64,000 nt of DNA, taken from contig NZ_CP011008.1 of the NCBI RefSeq assembly GCF_001578185.1, positions 1,268,001 to 1,332,000 on the forward strand, written 5' to 3'. Made by a program: the position numbers and the translations under genes. Of the stretch, positions 27,989 through 36,708 are shown in pieces. The notes below the pieces were generated by a model. The model was not told where the DNA came from, searched no databases, and saw only the letters and a program-made list of their open reading frames with translations. The stretch is from Peribacillus simplex. Its GTDB lineage: Bacteria > Bacillota > Bacilli > Bacillales > DSM-1321. How positions within the stretch are numbered: the first letter of the stretch is position 1; every line of letters starts with the position of its first letter.

Positions 27989-28486
27989 ATGTTCAGACAA
28001 GGAAGATATTTTAAGGGCAAATGGCTGTTTGTTATGTTTGTTTTGTGTTTGCTCACTGCCTGTAGCAGTCAGGGTGACGGAAAAACAGAGAATTTAGCAT
28101 TGCTTAAACGTACGAATCCTAAACCGATGGATATCATTAATGGGATGGATGAAAAGGGTGAAAAGGGACTGATCTCAAAGGTCAAGGAAACCGTTGCTAA
28201 CGAAGACGCCATCTATGATGTGATCGTCGTGAAAAATGGCAAAAAGATTATCGTCGCATATAAGGTTAAGCACTTAAAACGTTTTCATATGAAGAAAATT
28301 GAAAAAACTGTGACTGGAAATCTTGAAAAGCAGTTTCCCAAGTATGATTTTATCGTTTCGAGCGATTATAAAATCTTTTTGGAATCTGTAAGATTGAACG
28401 AGTTACTCAAGGAAAAAGATGTTCCCGAGAAAAAGGCGAAAAGGAAGTTCAAGGAGATTGAAGGACTTCAAAAAGAATTAATTTAG
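27989..28486 (+). CDS. YhcN/YlaJ family sporulation lipoprotein
   Basis: A 165-residue lipoprotein. The signal segment (KWLFVMFVLCLLTACSS) has the lipobox LTAC. The body matches the YhcN/YlaJ pattern: EDAIYDVIVVKNGKKIIVAY and KIEKTVTGNLEKQFPKYDFI. These proteins sit in the spore inner membrane. The gene is 18 bases before spoVAC, and a YhcN/YlaJ gene in front of spoVAC-AD-AEb is characteristic of the spoVA2-type operons of some Bacillus spores. Forespore expression is expected, but no clear sigma-G promoter is seen. Confidence 0.82.
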   Translation: MFRQGRYFKGKWLFVMFVLCLLTACSSQGDGKTENLALLKRTNPKPMDIINGMDEKGEKGLISKVKETVANEDAIYDVIVVKNGKKIIVAYKVKHLKRFHMKKIEKTVTGNLEKQFPKYDFIVSSDYKIFLESVRLNELLKEKDVPEKKAKRKFKEIEGLQKELI

Positions 28487-28504
28487 AAAGGGAGGTTCAG
28501 TACT

Positions 28505-28975
28505 ATGAGCGGCAAGGAGAAAACTACCCCACAGCAGGATGCATATAAAGAGCTCCAAGGGAAGCATGAAATTAAAAGGCCAATAGTGAAGAATTGTTTG
28601 AAAGCCTTTTTAGTAGGTGGCATTTTCTGCATAGTGGGACAAGCCATTTCTTACTTCTATATTTACTTTTTTAACTTTACGGAACAGACAGCAGGTAGTC
28701 CAACAACTGCTACCATGGTATTTCTTGCTCTTCTAATGACCGGCTTCGGGTTTTACGACCGCATTGGCCAGTTCGGTGGGGCAGGAAGTGCCGTCCCTGT
28801 TACAGGGTTCGGTAACGCAGTCATTTCGGCAGCTATCGAACATCGGACTGAAGGATTTGTCCTTGGTGTTGGAGCCAATATGTTTAAATTGGCTGGATCG
28901 GTTATTTTATTTGGAGTATTTTCAGCCTTTGTCGTGGCGTTGATAAAAACGATTTATCAAATGATAGGGGGCTAA
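28505..28975 (+). CDS. spoVAC: Stage V sporulation protein AC
   Basis: A 156-residue membrane protein, a subunit of the SpoVA channel that takes up Ca-dipicolinate into the forespore and releases it on germination. It has four to five hydrophobic segments and the conserved GQFGGAGSAVPVTGFGNAV. SpoVAC acts as a mechanosensitive channel in B. subtilis. Ribosome site GGAGGTT. Four bases separate its stop from the spoVAD start. Confidence 0.95.
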   Translation: MSGKEKTTPQQDAYKELQGKHEIKRPIVKNCLKAFLVGGIFCIVGQAISYFYIYFFNFTEQTAGSPTTATMVFLALLMTGFGFYDRIGQFGGAGSAVPVTGFGNAVISAAIEHRTEGFVLGVGANMFKLAGSVILFGVFSAFVVALIKTIYQMIGG

Positions 28976-28978
28976 GCG

Positions 28979-29995
28979 GTGTTAAAGGGAAAACAAACAT
29001 GGATGTTCGCCAATAAACCGGTCATCTTGGAAACAGGGGTAACAGGTGGGCCATTTGAGGCAAATGGAGAAATCGCTGGTGATTTTGATATCCTATACGA
29101 TGATTTGTGGATGGAACAGGATTCTTATGAGAAGGCTCATCGCCATTTGATGGAGAAAGCGGTTGAGCTTGCACTGGAGAAAGGTAAGATTGACAAGGAG
29201 CAGGTACAATTTTTCTTGGCGGGTGATTTAATCAATCAGGTTACACCCACAAGTTTTGCAGCCAGAACCAACGGCATTCCATACTTCGGCTTGTTTGGAG
29301 CCTGTTCCACTTCAATGGAAGGTCTCGCTCTAGCTGCCTTCATCACCAATTATGGCGGGGCTAACTATGTGTTGACAGGCGCCTCGAGCCATAATGCAGC
29401 TGTTGAAAAGCAATTTCGCTATCCAACTGAATATGGAGGGCAAAAACCTCCGACAGCTCAATGGACGATAACAGGAGCAGGGGTGGCACTGGTAGCTCCT
29501 AATGGAAGCAAGCAAGGGGAATTTCCCCATATCGTCTCGGCCACCATCGGAAAGGTCATTGACATGGGATTGAAGGATCCCTTCAATATGGGGGGAGCGA
29601 TGGCCCCAGCCGCCGTCGATACGATTCTTGCCCATTTCAAAGATACTGGTTTGACCCCGGATGATTATGATTACATCATTACTGGTGATTTGGGGAAAAT
29701 AGGCAGAGGGACAGCCATTGACTTATTAAAACAAAAGGGCTGCGATATCAATCAGGAAAAATTCAAAGATTGCGGATTGATGATTTTTAAAAAGGATCAG
29801 CCTGCTTTGGCAGGCGGGAGTGGTGCGGGATGTTCGGCTGTGGTTTTATATGGCCATATACTAAATGAAATGATTTCTGGTAAATATAAAAGAATCCTGC
29901 TTGTTGCAACAGGAGCATTATTGTCACCGCTATCTGTCCAGCAAAAAGATTCCATTCCGTGCATTGCCCATGCGGTAGCCATTGAATATGGATGA
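28979..29995 (+). CDS. spoVAD: Stage V sporulation protein AD
   Basis: A 338-residue thiolase-fold protein that binds dipicolinic acid and works with SpoVAC and SpoVAE in DPA movement. Family features include LFGACSTSMEGLALA, TGASSHNAAVEKQFRYPTE and ALAGGSGAGCSA. The GTG start follows AGGGGG and overlaps closely with spoVAC. Length is typical. Confidence 0.96.
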   Translation: MLKGKQTWMFANKPVILETGVTGGPFEANGEIAGDFDILYDDLWMEQDSYEKAHRHLMEKAVELALEKGKIDKEQVQFFLAGDLINQVTPTSFAARTNGIPYFGLFGACSTSMEGLALAAFITNYGGANYVLTGASSHNAAVEKQFRYPTEYGGQKPPTAQWTITGAGVALVAPNGSKQGEFPHIVSATIGKVIDMGLKDPFNMGGAMAPAAVDTILAHFKDTGLTPDDYDYIITGDLGKIGRGTAIDLLKQKGCDINQEKFKDCGLMIFKKDQPALAGGSGAGCSAVVLYGHILNEMISGKYKRILLVATGALLSPLSVQQKDSIPCIAHAVAIEYG

Positions 29996-30019
29996 AATCA
30001 TGAAAAAGGAGAGATTTGG

Positions 30020-30376
30020 ATGTTAGCAATGTTTTTTTGGGCCTTTGTCATCGGTGGCTTGATATGTGTAGTCGGCCAGCTTCTTTTCGATGTTGGCAAG
30101 CTGACACCAGCACATACGTTAAGCCTGTTCGTTGTAATAGGAGCTGTTCTTGGCGGGTTTGAATTATACGAACCGCTTGTTGACTTTGCCGGTGCTGGAG
30201 CAACCATACCAATCGTTTCTTTTGGGAATTCGCTCGTGAACGGGGCAATGATGGAATCGGAAAAACACGGTCTCGTTGGCGTACTGACAGGTATGTTTGA
30301 AATTACGAGTTCCGGTATCTCTGCAGCTATCATCTTTGGATTTATCGGGGCGTTAGTTTTCAGACCAAAAGGTTAA
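30020..30376 (+). CDS. spoVAE: Stage V sporulation protein AE (AEb)
   Basis: A 118-residue membrane protein of the SpoVAC/AEb family, with [13 protein letters not shown] near the N-terminus and [23 protein letters not shown], parallel to SpoVAC. Last gene of the spoVAC-AD-AE operon. spoVAA, AB and AF are not present here, so a complete spoVA operon is probably elsewhere. Ribosome site AAAAAGGAGAG. Confidence 0.93.
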   Translation: MLAMFFWAFVIGGLICVVGQLLFDVGKLTPAHTLSLFVVIGAVLGGFELYEPLVDFAGAGATIPIVSFGNSLVNGAMMESEKHGLVGVLTGMFEITSSGISAAIIFGFIGALVFRPKG

Positions 30377-30416
30377 AATAACGGAAATAGGCAGCCTGGA
30401 CTAGGACATGGCCTAT

Positions 30417-30444
30417 ACATATTTGTCCAGACCTACATATGTTA
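30417..30444 (+). promoter_or_regulatory. Sigma-K-type promoter before YjcZ-like gene
   Basis: ACA at 30417-30419, 16-base spacer and CATATGTTA (30436-30444), which fits the mAC-16-CATAnnnTA pattern. Confidence 0.45.
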
Positions 30445-30478
30445 TCAGTAAGCTTTAGCGAGAGCGAGGTGATATAGT

Positions 30479-30631
30479 ATGTTTGGTTTCGGTGGCTACG
30501 GTTGTGGCAACAGCTGTTATGGCTACGGAGGCGGTTATGGCGGAGGCTATGGTTGCGGCGGTTCTACTTTCGCGATAATCGTCGTCTTGTTTATCCTATT
30601 AATCATTGTAGGGGCTTCTTTCTGCTGCTAA
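30479..30631 (+). CDS. YjcZ-like Gly-rich small spore membrane protein
   Basis: A 50-residue peptide, too short for many gene finders. The first 28 residues are Gly/Tyr/Cys rich ([20 protein letters not shown]) and the rest is one membrane segment ([20 protein letters not shown]). This is the YjcZ family of sporulation peptides. Ribosome site GAGCGAGGTG, and a sigma-K-like promoter is upstream. Position near spoVIF agrees with the B. subtilis yjc region. Confidence 0.88.
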   Translation: MFGFGGYGCGNSCYGYGGGYGGGYGCGGSTFAIIVVLFILLIIVGASFCC

Positions 30632-30743
30632 CGTAAATGGAATAGGCAGAAGAAGCCTATTCCATTTATTTTTATTTGTGAGGGCCTAGCACCATTTTTC
30701 TGTTAATACATAGGATAGGTACAGAAAAGGGAGGGGCTTAGGT

Positions 30744-30998
30744 ATGGATAATAACTTTTTTAAAAACATAGAAGGTAAAACGGGCGTAAATATGAAGGAT
30801 GTATTAGAGTTGGCAAACTCTCTACAGGGAGCCAATTTCAAAGATGAAACAACAGTTAGAAGCGTCATCAAGCGCGTTTCAAAAATAGCAAATAAGCCGG
30901 TCAATAAGGAAACGGAAGATAAGATCGTCCATTCCATTGTATCTGAAGGGAATAAACTGGATTTCGGGACCATTTCCAATATGATAAATAAAAAGTGA
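30744..30998 (+). CDS. spoVIF: Stage VI sporulation protein F (YjcC)
   Basis: An 84-residue protein of the SpoVIF family, needed for proper coat assembly after GerE activation in B. subtilis. It begins MDNNFFKNIEGKTGVNMKD and is mostly helical. Ribosome site AAGGGAGGGG. Its terminator hairpin is directly abutted by the insertion element at 31026. Confidence 0.92.
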   Translation: MDNNFFKNIEGKTGVNMKDVLELANSLQGANFKDETTVRSVIKRVSKIANKPVNKETEDKIVHSIVSEGNKLDFGTISNMINKK

Positions 30999-31000
30999 AA

Positions 31001-31025
31001 AAAAGGCCTGCTAAAGTGCAGGCCT
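31001..31025 (+). terminator. spoVIF terminator hairpin, left copy
   Basis: GGCCTGC / GCAGGCC stem around TAAAGT. The 22 bases 31004-31025 recur exactly at 32732-32753 beyond the insertion element, where the natural T-rich tail is retained. Confidence 0.75.
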
Positions 31026-31130
31026 CAGTTTGTCGACAAAAGGGGTTAGGAATTAACATTCCGAACCCCTTTTGAAATTCCCTTTGAATTTTGCTCAATA
31101 TTAAGGAATTGGGTATACGAGCCCACTATG

Positions 31131-32458
31131 TTAGGCCATTTTTGGACCTTGCCATGCCAATTGGCCATCTTTCTTTACATTCATGGCAGCGAAAGTAAGC
31201 ATCGACAATTTTTTAAGTCCCCTTAAAGTAGTCCAACGCATACCATGCTTTTCTTTTGCATCTGGGAATACACGCTCAATCGTTTCCTTGCGTTTCGCAT
31301 AGATAGGTTTTACATCTTGATGATGACGCAGGTGATCTGCTTCTTCCATATTTTCTTGCCAGATATGGCGCGTCACCACTTTTTGATGGTCTTTGCTTTG
31401 TGTACACTGTGATAAAAATGAACATGTCTTACAAATGTGTTTGGGAGATTTGTACTCACGATGTCCCTCTTTATTTGTTGTTGAGTACTTTAAAATCTCG
31501 ACCGATGGGCAAAGGTAACAGTCAAAATGTTCATCGTAAACATACTCATGTTTGCGGAAGAATCCTTCTTTTGTTCGTGGCCGTGTATAGGGTAAAGCCG
31601 GTGTGATTTCTTTGTCAAAGAGGTAGCTTGTAATGGCTGGTGTTTTATAAGCTGCATCTGCGGCAACGGCTTCAGGCTTTCCAACTTTCTCAATCACTTG
31701 TTCAACCAGTGGCTCTAACATATGGCTATCATGCGTATTTCCAGGTGTTACAATCGACCCTAGCACAAAACCATTGCGGTCTGCAGCCGTGTGAAATGAA
31801 TAGGCAAACTGTTTTGTCCGTTCATCTTTCACATAGTAACCACTCTCAGGATCTGTTGTACTTTCTTTCATCTCTTTGGTTTCTTCCTTATAAAATTTAT
31901 CTGGTGGAAAAGGTTTCTTTCCATGGTTTTCACAATCTTGATTTATTTCTTCTTGAAGGCATTCTTGATACGCTCGTGTTTCCTTGCGAACGACTTTCTT
32001 TGCGAACTTTCGCTTATTTGCACTGACTTTCACATGAGTGGAATCAACGAATACATGCTCAGCACTTATTAACTTTCTTTCGGAAGCTGTCATTAAGATG
32101 CGATAGAAAATCTGTTCAAACAGGTCAGTATCTTTAAAGCGTCGCTCGTAATTTTTCCCGAACGTTGAGAAGTGAGGCACTTTATCATGGAAACCGTAAC
32201 CTAAAAACCAACGGTAAGCCATATTCGTTTTAACTTCTTCAATTGTTTTACGCATCGAACGAATACCAAAGGTATATTGAATCAATGTCAATTTAACTAA
32301 AATAACTGGATCAATACTTGGGCGCCCTATCTCTGAATACATATCTTTCACCAAGTCATAAATGAAAGTGAAGTCAATGGCCGCCTCTCAATTTTACGAA
32401 CCAAATGGTTCGCTGGCACCAGTTGATCTCGCTGAATAGAATCATGTTTAGAAAGCAT
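31131..32458 (-). pseudogene. IS1182-family transposase, frameshifted
   Basis: The main open frame (31131-32354) has 407 codons with DDE-type features: HVFVDSTHVKVSANKRKFAK, AVAADAAYKTPAITSYL, a Cys cluster (CYLCP, CKTCSFLSQC) and ERVFPDAKEKHGMRWTT. The true start is ATG 32458 (MLSKHDSIQRDQLVPANHLV), in another frame. A two-base AG insertion near 32388-32392 turns IEAAIDFTFIYDLVKDM out of frame. Relative to typical relatives about seven codons also seem missing after RDQL. Probably inactive unless the shift is recoded. Confidence 0.8.
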
Positions 32459-32544
32459 CCTCATCACCTCAAGTTATAATACTTTTATTTTAAAACAAAA
32501 ATGACTCCAGGCAAAAGTGTTCCATCTAAAAGGCAAGACAAAGT

Positions 32545-32672
32545 TGATTGGAACGGAAGGTATGAGACTCCTGCGGGAAAAGCGCGTCTAGGGGAGACCC
32601 CGCAGGCGAAAGCCGAGGAGGCTCCCGGACCGCCCGCGGAAAGCGAGTGCCTGGAGTGGAAATCAACGTCCA
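32545..32672. repeat. GC-rich interspersed Bacillus repeat
   Basis: A block much richer in G and C than its surroundings, with CTCCTGCGGGAAAAGCGC, GAGACCCCGCAGGCGAAAGC, GAGGAGGCTCCCGGACCGCC and CGCGGAAAGCGAGTG, ending GTGGAAATCAACGTCC. I know this sequence as a highly repeated non-coding element in Bacillus-type genomes. A degenerate relative is at 4978-5175. Here it lies inside the boundaries of the insertion element. Confidence 0.75.
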
Positions 32673-32731
32673 AATTGTACAAGCCATAAAAATAGACAAA
32701 CTCAATTTTCATCGGGTTTGTCTACAGTCTG

Positions 32732-32758
32732 AGGCCTGCTAAAGTGCAGGCCTTTCTC
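32732..32758 (+). terminator. spoVIF terminator hairpin, right copy
   Basis: Same stem-loop as at 31004-31025, followed by TTTCTCATTT. It now terminates transcription leaving the insertion element towards yjcD. Confidence 0.7.
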
Positions 32759-32795
32759 ATTTCGATTTTCAAAGAGAGATATTATTCACTTTTGG

Positions 32796-35069
32796 TCAAA
32801 GCTTCAAGAAACGTGATGGATAAGCGGTCCGTCCCCGTCTAGTTTGCAGGATGGAAAGGTAAAGATCCTTTTTAGCCCGGGTTGCTGCTACATAGAGCAA
32901 ACGTCTTTCTTCTTCAAGAGGGGCCAGCTCCCCTTTTCGGTATGATTCAAGTGCGAAATCATGAGGAATGCTGCCATCGACAGCAGCAAGAACATAAACG
33001 GTTTGATATTCAAGCCCTTTTGAACGGTGTATGGTAGTTAGCTGTATGGCATCCTTAAAATGTTTCGATAGCTGTTTTATCTCTTGAACCATCGCAGTCA
33101 TATGATCGACATGATCAAGGAAAGCGGCGACGGTGGGAAAACGATTTGCTGCCACCTTTAGGTCGCGGATGTCATCGGAACCTTTTTCCAGGTTTGCTTC
33201 ATTTCCGCGCTTTTTTACATATTCCTGGTATCCCAAATCTTTCTCGATGATTTCTAAAGCTACAAGTGGAGCCATATTTTTTAAAGAGCGGATTTGTCCT
33301 GGGATCGTTTTTAATTTTCGTTCTTGAAAAGCATGTCCTGTCTTAACAAAAGCAAATGCATCGATAAAATCACAATCCTGCAGTATTGTCATTGCTTTTA
33401 ACTCCTGTAATATACTTTGCTTTAAAAATAAGGAGGAAAGGACATCAGATGCTGCCTTGCTATCATGGGGAAACAAACTCAGGCGCATAAAGGCAAGCAT
33501 GCCGCGAATGACCCTGCGCTGATAAAACGAATCTGCATCCTTTTCAATGACAAATGGCAGGTTTGAAGCGGCTAGCCGTTCAAAAATCGCCCTGGACATC
33601 GTATGTGTCCTATACAAAACTGCAAAGTCCCCAGGGTTTGCTCCCTTGGATATTTTTTCTTGGATGTCGGATACGATCATCGTTGCTTCCAATTCCTCAT
33701 CATAAGGATAAAATAATACAGGGGGATTACCAGAATCATGCTGTGCTGTCATCTTTTTTTCCATCCGGTTCTGGTTGCGCTTGATCAAGCGGTTCGCTGT
33801 AGCGACAATTTCATGAGAAGAGCGATAATTCTCGGTCAGCTTTACCACTTGGGATCTAGGGAAATCATGATTGAAATTCAGAATATACTTCGGATCGCTT
33901 CCGCGGAAAGAATAAATGGATTGATCATCATCCCCAACCGCACATACATTTTTTGATTCAGCAGAGAGGAGTTTTATCAATTCATATTGAACTTTATTGA
34001 TATCCTGAAACTCATCAACCAAAAAATAGTTAAATCTTTGCTGATATTTCTTCAAAAAATCCGGGTGGTTTTTTAAAAATACATAACAGCCTACAAGCAT
34101 ATCATCAAAATCATATTTCCCTGTTTGCTGTTTATATTCTTCATATTTCTTATATAAAAATAAACAGGATTTCTCCCACTCGTCTGTCGGTTTAATATCT
34201 TCTGGAAAGGCCAAGGAATTTTTCCAAAGCCCAATTTGTTGAAGGGCTTGATCATATGCAAATTCCTTATCATCAAGTTCCAATTCCCTGCCAGCCTGTT
34301 TCAATATCTTTTCTTTTTCCCATTCCCACTTCAATAGGAAATCACGCTGCCATTTGGATGGTTCGTGAAAAATCAGGATTTTATAAAAGATGCTATGAAA
34401 GGTCCCGCTAACTATTTGAGAAACAAGGGAAGGCGTCATATAGGGATAGCCGAGCAGACGCTGCTGCATTTCCTTTGCAGATTTCGCCGTGAATGTTACA
34501 AGCATGATACTTTTTGGATCAATCTTCTTCACTGTGAGCATATAGGCAGTACGTACCGTTAATACCCGGGTTTTCCCACTGCCGGCTCCTGATAGGACGA
34601 GGATTGGTCCATCGATCGTCATTACCGCTTTGAGTTGCTCTGCATCTAGAACAACCCCGGATGAGGATAATTCCTGAAAGTATGGTTCCTCTGGTTGTTC
34701 CAGGGCAGAAGGTTTATCTGAATACTTCGGATTGCCAGTTATGGGCCGGCTTTTAAGGAAAGGTTCCGTAATGGTTTTTGTTTCTGTAATGGTTCGTGAT
34801 GTAGGAATCCTAAATCCATTCTGTTCCATATATTCTAATGGCCTGTCCTCATTTATCGGTTCTGAATTCGGCATTTCGCAGTGAGCCTGCGATGGGTCAC
34901 TATGATAAAAATAGGGTGTCTCATGGATCCCAATAAATAATTTCACTGGTTTATGACAAATGATACAAGAAAGCTGATCACGTTTTCCTTTTTCAAAAAG
35001 TGTCTGCAGCTCACCAGCTGAAACGGTATGTAAATGTACGATTTCATTGCCAGATTTTGCTTGATTCAT
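32796..35069 (-). CDS. yjcD: UvrD/Rep-family DNA helicase YjcD
   Basis: A 757-residue superfamily 1A helicase: Walker A SGAGSGKTR, Walker B VDEFQDIN, GDDDQSIYSFRG, LTENYRSS and the late IHRSKGLEYQTV and RRLLYVAATRAKK motifs. The N-terminal 150 residues hold an extra zinc-ribbon-like stretch, CIICHKPVKLFIGIHETPYF followed by YH and a Cys. Length and position match B. subtilis YjcD. The start is uncertain: ATG 35069 has AGAGG 11 bases upstream, and ATG 35117 has no clear ribosome site. Role in repair or recombination is inferred. Confidence 0.9.
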   Translation of the reverse strand: MNQAKSGNEIVHLHTVSAGELQTLFEKGKRDQLSCIICHKPVKLFIGIHETPYFYHSDPSQAHCEMPNSEPINEDRPLEYMEQNGFRIPTSRTITETKTITEPFLKSRPITGNPKYSDKPSALEQPEEPYFQELSSSGVVLDAEQLKAVMTIDGPILVLSGAGSGKTRVLTVRTAYMLTVKKIDPKSIMLVTFTAKSAKEMQQRLLGYPYMTPSLVSQIVSGTFHSIFYKILIFHEPSKWQRDFLLKWEWEKEKILKQAGRELELDDKEFAYDQALQQIGLWKNSLAFPEDIKPTDEWEKSCLFLYKKYEEYKQQTGKYDFDDMLVGCYVFLKNHPDFLKKYQQRFNYFLVDEFQDINKVQYELIKLLSAESKNVCAVGDDDQSIYSFRGSDPKYILNFNHDFPRSQVVKLTENYRSSHEIVATANRLIKRNQNRMEKKMTAQHDSGNPPVLFYPYDEELEATMIVSDIQEKISKGANPGDFAVLYRTHTMSRAIFERLAASNLPFVIEKDADSFYQRRVIRGMLAFMRLSLFPHDSKAASDVLSSLFLKQSILQELKAMTILQDCDFIDAFAFVKTGHAFQERKLKTIPGQIRSLKNMAPLVALEIIEKDLGYQEYVKKRGNEANLEKGSDDIRDLKVAANRFPTVAAFLDHVDHMTAMVQEIKQLSKHFKDAIQLTTIHRSKGLEYQTVYVLAAVDGSIPHDFALESYRKGELAPLEEERRLLYVAATRAKKDLYLSILQTRRGRTAYPSRFLKL

Positions 35070-35219
35070 ATAAATGGATACCTCTAATCTATTAAAAATA
35101 TCGGCAATACTCATCATACCAGAAGATTAGGAAAAAAGAATGCGGAAATAGTGTTTAAATCTCATTCCAGACGGGTAATTAAATGACAACATAACTATTT
35201 AAATAAAGGTGGGATTCCA

Positions 35220-35471
35220 ATGGGATACATAGCACCTGTTACACAATTTGATTATATTCAATATGCCAACCGGACGGTCGGAGCTGAAGAGAAAGTAAGA
35301 ATTGTCAAAGGAACGAAACCCATTCAACCGATCCGCTTTGATCAGGTGTTGGAAGAGGAAATGGGAAGCTTTGAAGGATTCGATCAAGTTCAATATCATA
35401 ATCGGGAAAGGACGAATGGAGCAGGCGCTAATAAAAATCAAATGTTAGTGAAGAATTTACGGCTGAAATGA
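35220..35471 (+). CDS. Hypothetical 83-residue protein
   Basis: Reads MGYIAPVTQFDYIQYANRTV, then a basic/acidic mix, IQPIRFDQVLEEEMGSF and a C-terminal basic tail. The repeated FDYIQY / FDQVQY pattern is notable. Ribosome site AAAGGTGGG, and a bidirectional terminator follows. No signal peptide or membrane span. I do not recognise the family. Confidence 0.7.
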   Translation: MGYIAPVTQFDYIQYANRTVGAEEKVRIVKGTKPIQPIRFDQVLEEEMGSFEGFDQVQYHNRERTNGAGANKNQMLVKNLRLK

Positions 35472-35526
35472 CGGGAAAAGGGTGGTATTTCAACGAAAGT
35501 GTCTAGTTTTGCAAAGAAAAACAAAA

Positions 35527-35551
35527 GAGGACACGTGAAGTGTCCTTTTTG
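35527..35551. terminator. Bidirectional terminator before cotX
   Basis: AGGACAC / GTGTCCT stem with A-run before and TTTTT after. Confidence 0.8.
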
Positions 35552-35561
35552 TGTTGATCTC

Positions 35562-36050
35562 TTAGAGAACGTCAATTTCCACGATTAGAGCTAACAATAA
35601 TTGTAGTAAAAGTTGAATGTTAAGAGCGATTTGTGCATCAGTTGTTACAACGTCGATATCACGGCTGTTTTCAACAATTGTTTTTTGGCGCGTGATTTGT
35701 TTAACATTAGAAGATTGGATTAATTCTTGGGTAATCCTATCAGCATTATCATTATCTGCAACGGAAATGCTTACGATGATCGCGATAGCTGCTTGTAGAG
35801 CGGATTGTAGAGAAAGAGCCGCTTTAACATCTGTTGAAGTGATATTTACATTACAGGAATCTTTAATGTAAATTAGTTCTTCGGAAAGCTGAACCTGAGA
35901 ATTGTCTTGTCTTGCCTCTTGTTCGATCGAGTCGTCTTCGTTATTGCAGAATCCTGTCAGGGGGTGGTGTGAAGCTGAATCTAGGGCTGACCATGATCTT
36001 TCAGAGTCTTCATGAGTGTTACAGTTGCTACGATATACATTTTGGTTCAT
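35562..36050 (-). CDS. cotX: Spore coat protein CotX
   Basis: A 162-residue coat protein with two copies of the CotX/CotV domain: residues about 57-97 (LIYIKDSCNVNITSTDVKAA then LSLQSALQAAIAIIVSISV) and about 121-162 (TIVENSRDIDVVTTDAQIAL then NIQLLLQLLLALIVEIDV). Each has a polar strand followed by an amphipathic helix. CotX family proteins form the outermost crust/insoluble layer. Ribosome site AAGGAGG and a well-matched sigma-K promoter precede it. In B. subtilis cotX lies with cotVWYZ near cotO; here it is alone after yjcD. Confidence 0.9.
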   Translation of the reverse strand: MNQNVYRSNCNTHEDSERSWSALDSASHHPLTGFCNNEDDSIEQEARQDNSQVQLSEELIYIKDSCNVNITSTDVKAALSLQSALQAAIAIIVSISVADNDNADRITQELIQSSNVKQITRQKTIVENSRDIDVVTTDAQIALNIQLLLQLLLALIVEIDVL

Positions 36051-36083
36051 GTTGTTTTTTCCTCCTTAGGTTTTATTCCCTAT

Positions 36084-36112
36084 TAAAATATGCTTTGATG
36101 GTTAATCGGGTT
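36084..36112 (-). promoter_or_regulatory. Sigma-K promoter of cotX
   Basis: On the minus strand AACC (36112-36109), a 16-base spacer and CATATTTTA (36092-36084), a full match to mACm-16-CATAnnnTA, 34 bases before the cotX ATG. Confidence 0.65.
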
Positions 36113-36285
36113 GGACGAATAAATCAGTTAATTCGTCTATTTTTTAATACTTAGGGAAAGTATTAGTGTGTGGGGGGATGAATGATAAAAGAAGCTGGAG
36201 CTTCAGGAATGAAATGTAAGTGCTGCTATGTCTCTGTTACTTATTTCTCCCCAGCAAGTAGGGTTTGATTAGGTGAAATGGTGAA

Positions 36286-36549
36286 TCATTTATCTTTGGA
36301 ATCCGTGAATTTGTTGTGAATAGAATTTGTAATTGGATTAACATCTTTTTCAGTGATGTTCTTGTCTTGGTTTATGATTTTTTGCGATTGCTCTTGTAAA
36401 TAGCGAATGGTTTCTCTAAGGTTATTTCTTTCTTTTTCAGTTAGATCGACTTTTTCCTTTTTGAAACCATGTTTTCTCATAGTCCTCGAAACCAGCAGTT
36501 CCATTAATCTTTTTTGAGACTCCTCCAGGTTAAATTCATTGTTGCCCAT
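36286..36549 (-). CDS. Hypothetical 87-residue spore-associated protein
   Basis: A charged helical protein (MGNNEFNLEESQKRLMELLV, then basic and acidic residues; no Cys, no membrane span). Ribosome site AAGAAGGAGG. A CATAGACTA sequence upstream fits a sigma-K -10, which together with neighbouring cotX suggests sporulation expression. I do not recognise a named family. Confidence 0.65.
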   Translation of the reverse strand: MGNNEFNLEESQKRLMELLVSRTMRKHGFKKEKVDLTEKERNNLRETIRYLQEQSQKIINQDKNITEKDVNPITNSIHNKFTDSKDK

Positions 36550-36663
36550 AAAATTTTCCCTCCTTCTTGCTTTCTATATATAGTCTATGTATTTTTGCGG
36601 AGATTGCCATTGAACAGAAATGGTTTTTTTATAAAACGATAATTTAAGATCATGAACGAACAA

Positions 36664-36705
36664 AAAAACGCTGTCCAATCAGAAAACTGAAAGGACAGCG
36701 TTTTT
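36664..36705 (-). terminator. Terminator after yjcF
   Basis: AAAAACGCTGTCC / GGACAGCGTTTTT perfect 13-bp stem; it can act in both directions. Confidence 0.85.
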
Positions 36706-36708
36706 ATA

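Larger units (their letters stand above)
31026..32731. mobile_element. IS1182-like insertion element, 1706 bp
   Basis: The termini are imperfect inverted repeats: CAGTTTGTCGACAAA at 31026-31040 and CAGACTGTAGACAAA reading inward from 32731, 12 of 15 matching. A 22-bp direct repeat (31004-31025 and 32732-32753) flanks it, equal to the whole stem-loop of the spoVIF terminator. Inside are a minus-strand transposase, frameshifted near its start, and a GC-rich repeat. The left end also has an internal hairpin (GGGGTTAGG / CCGAACCCC). Confidence 0.75.
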
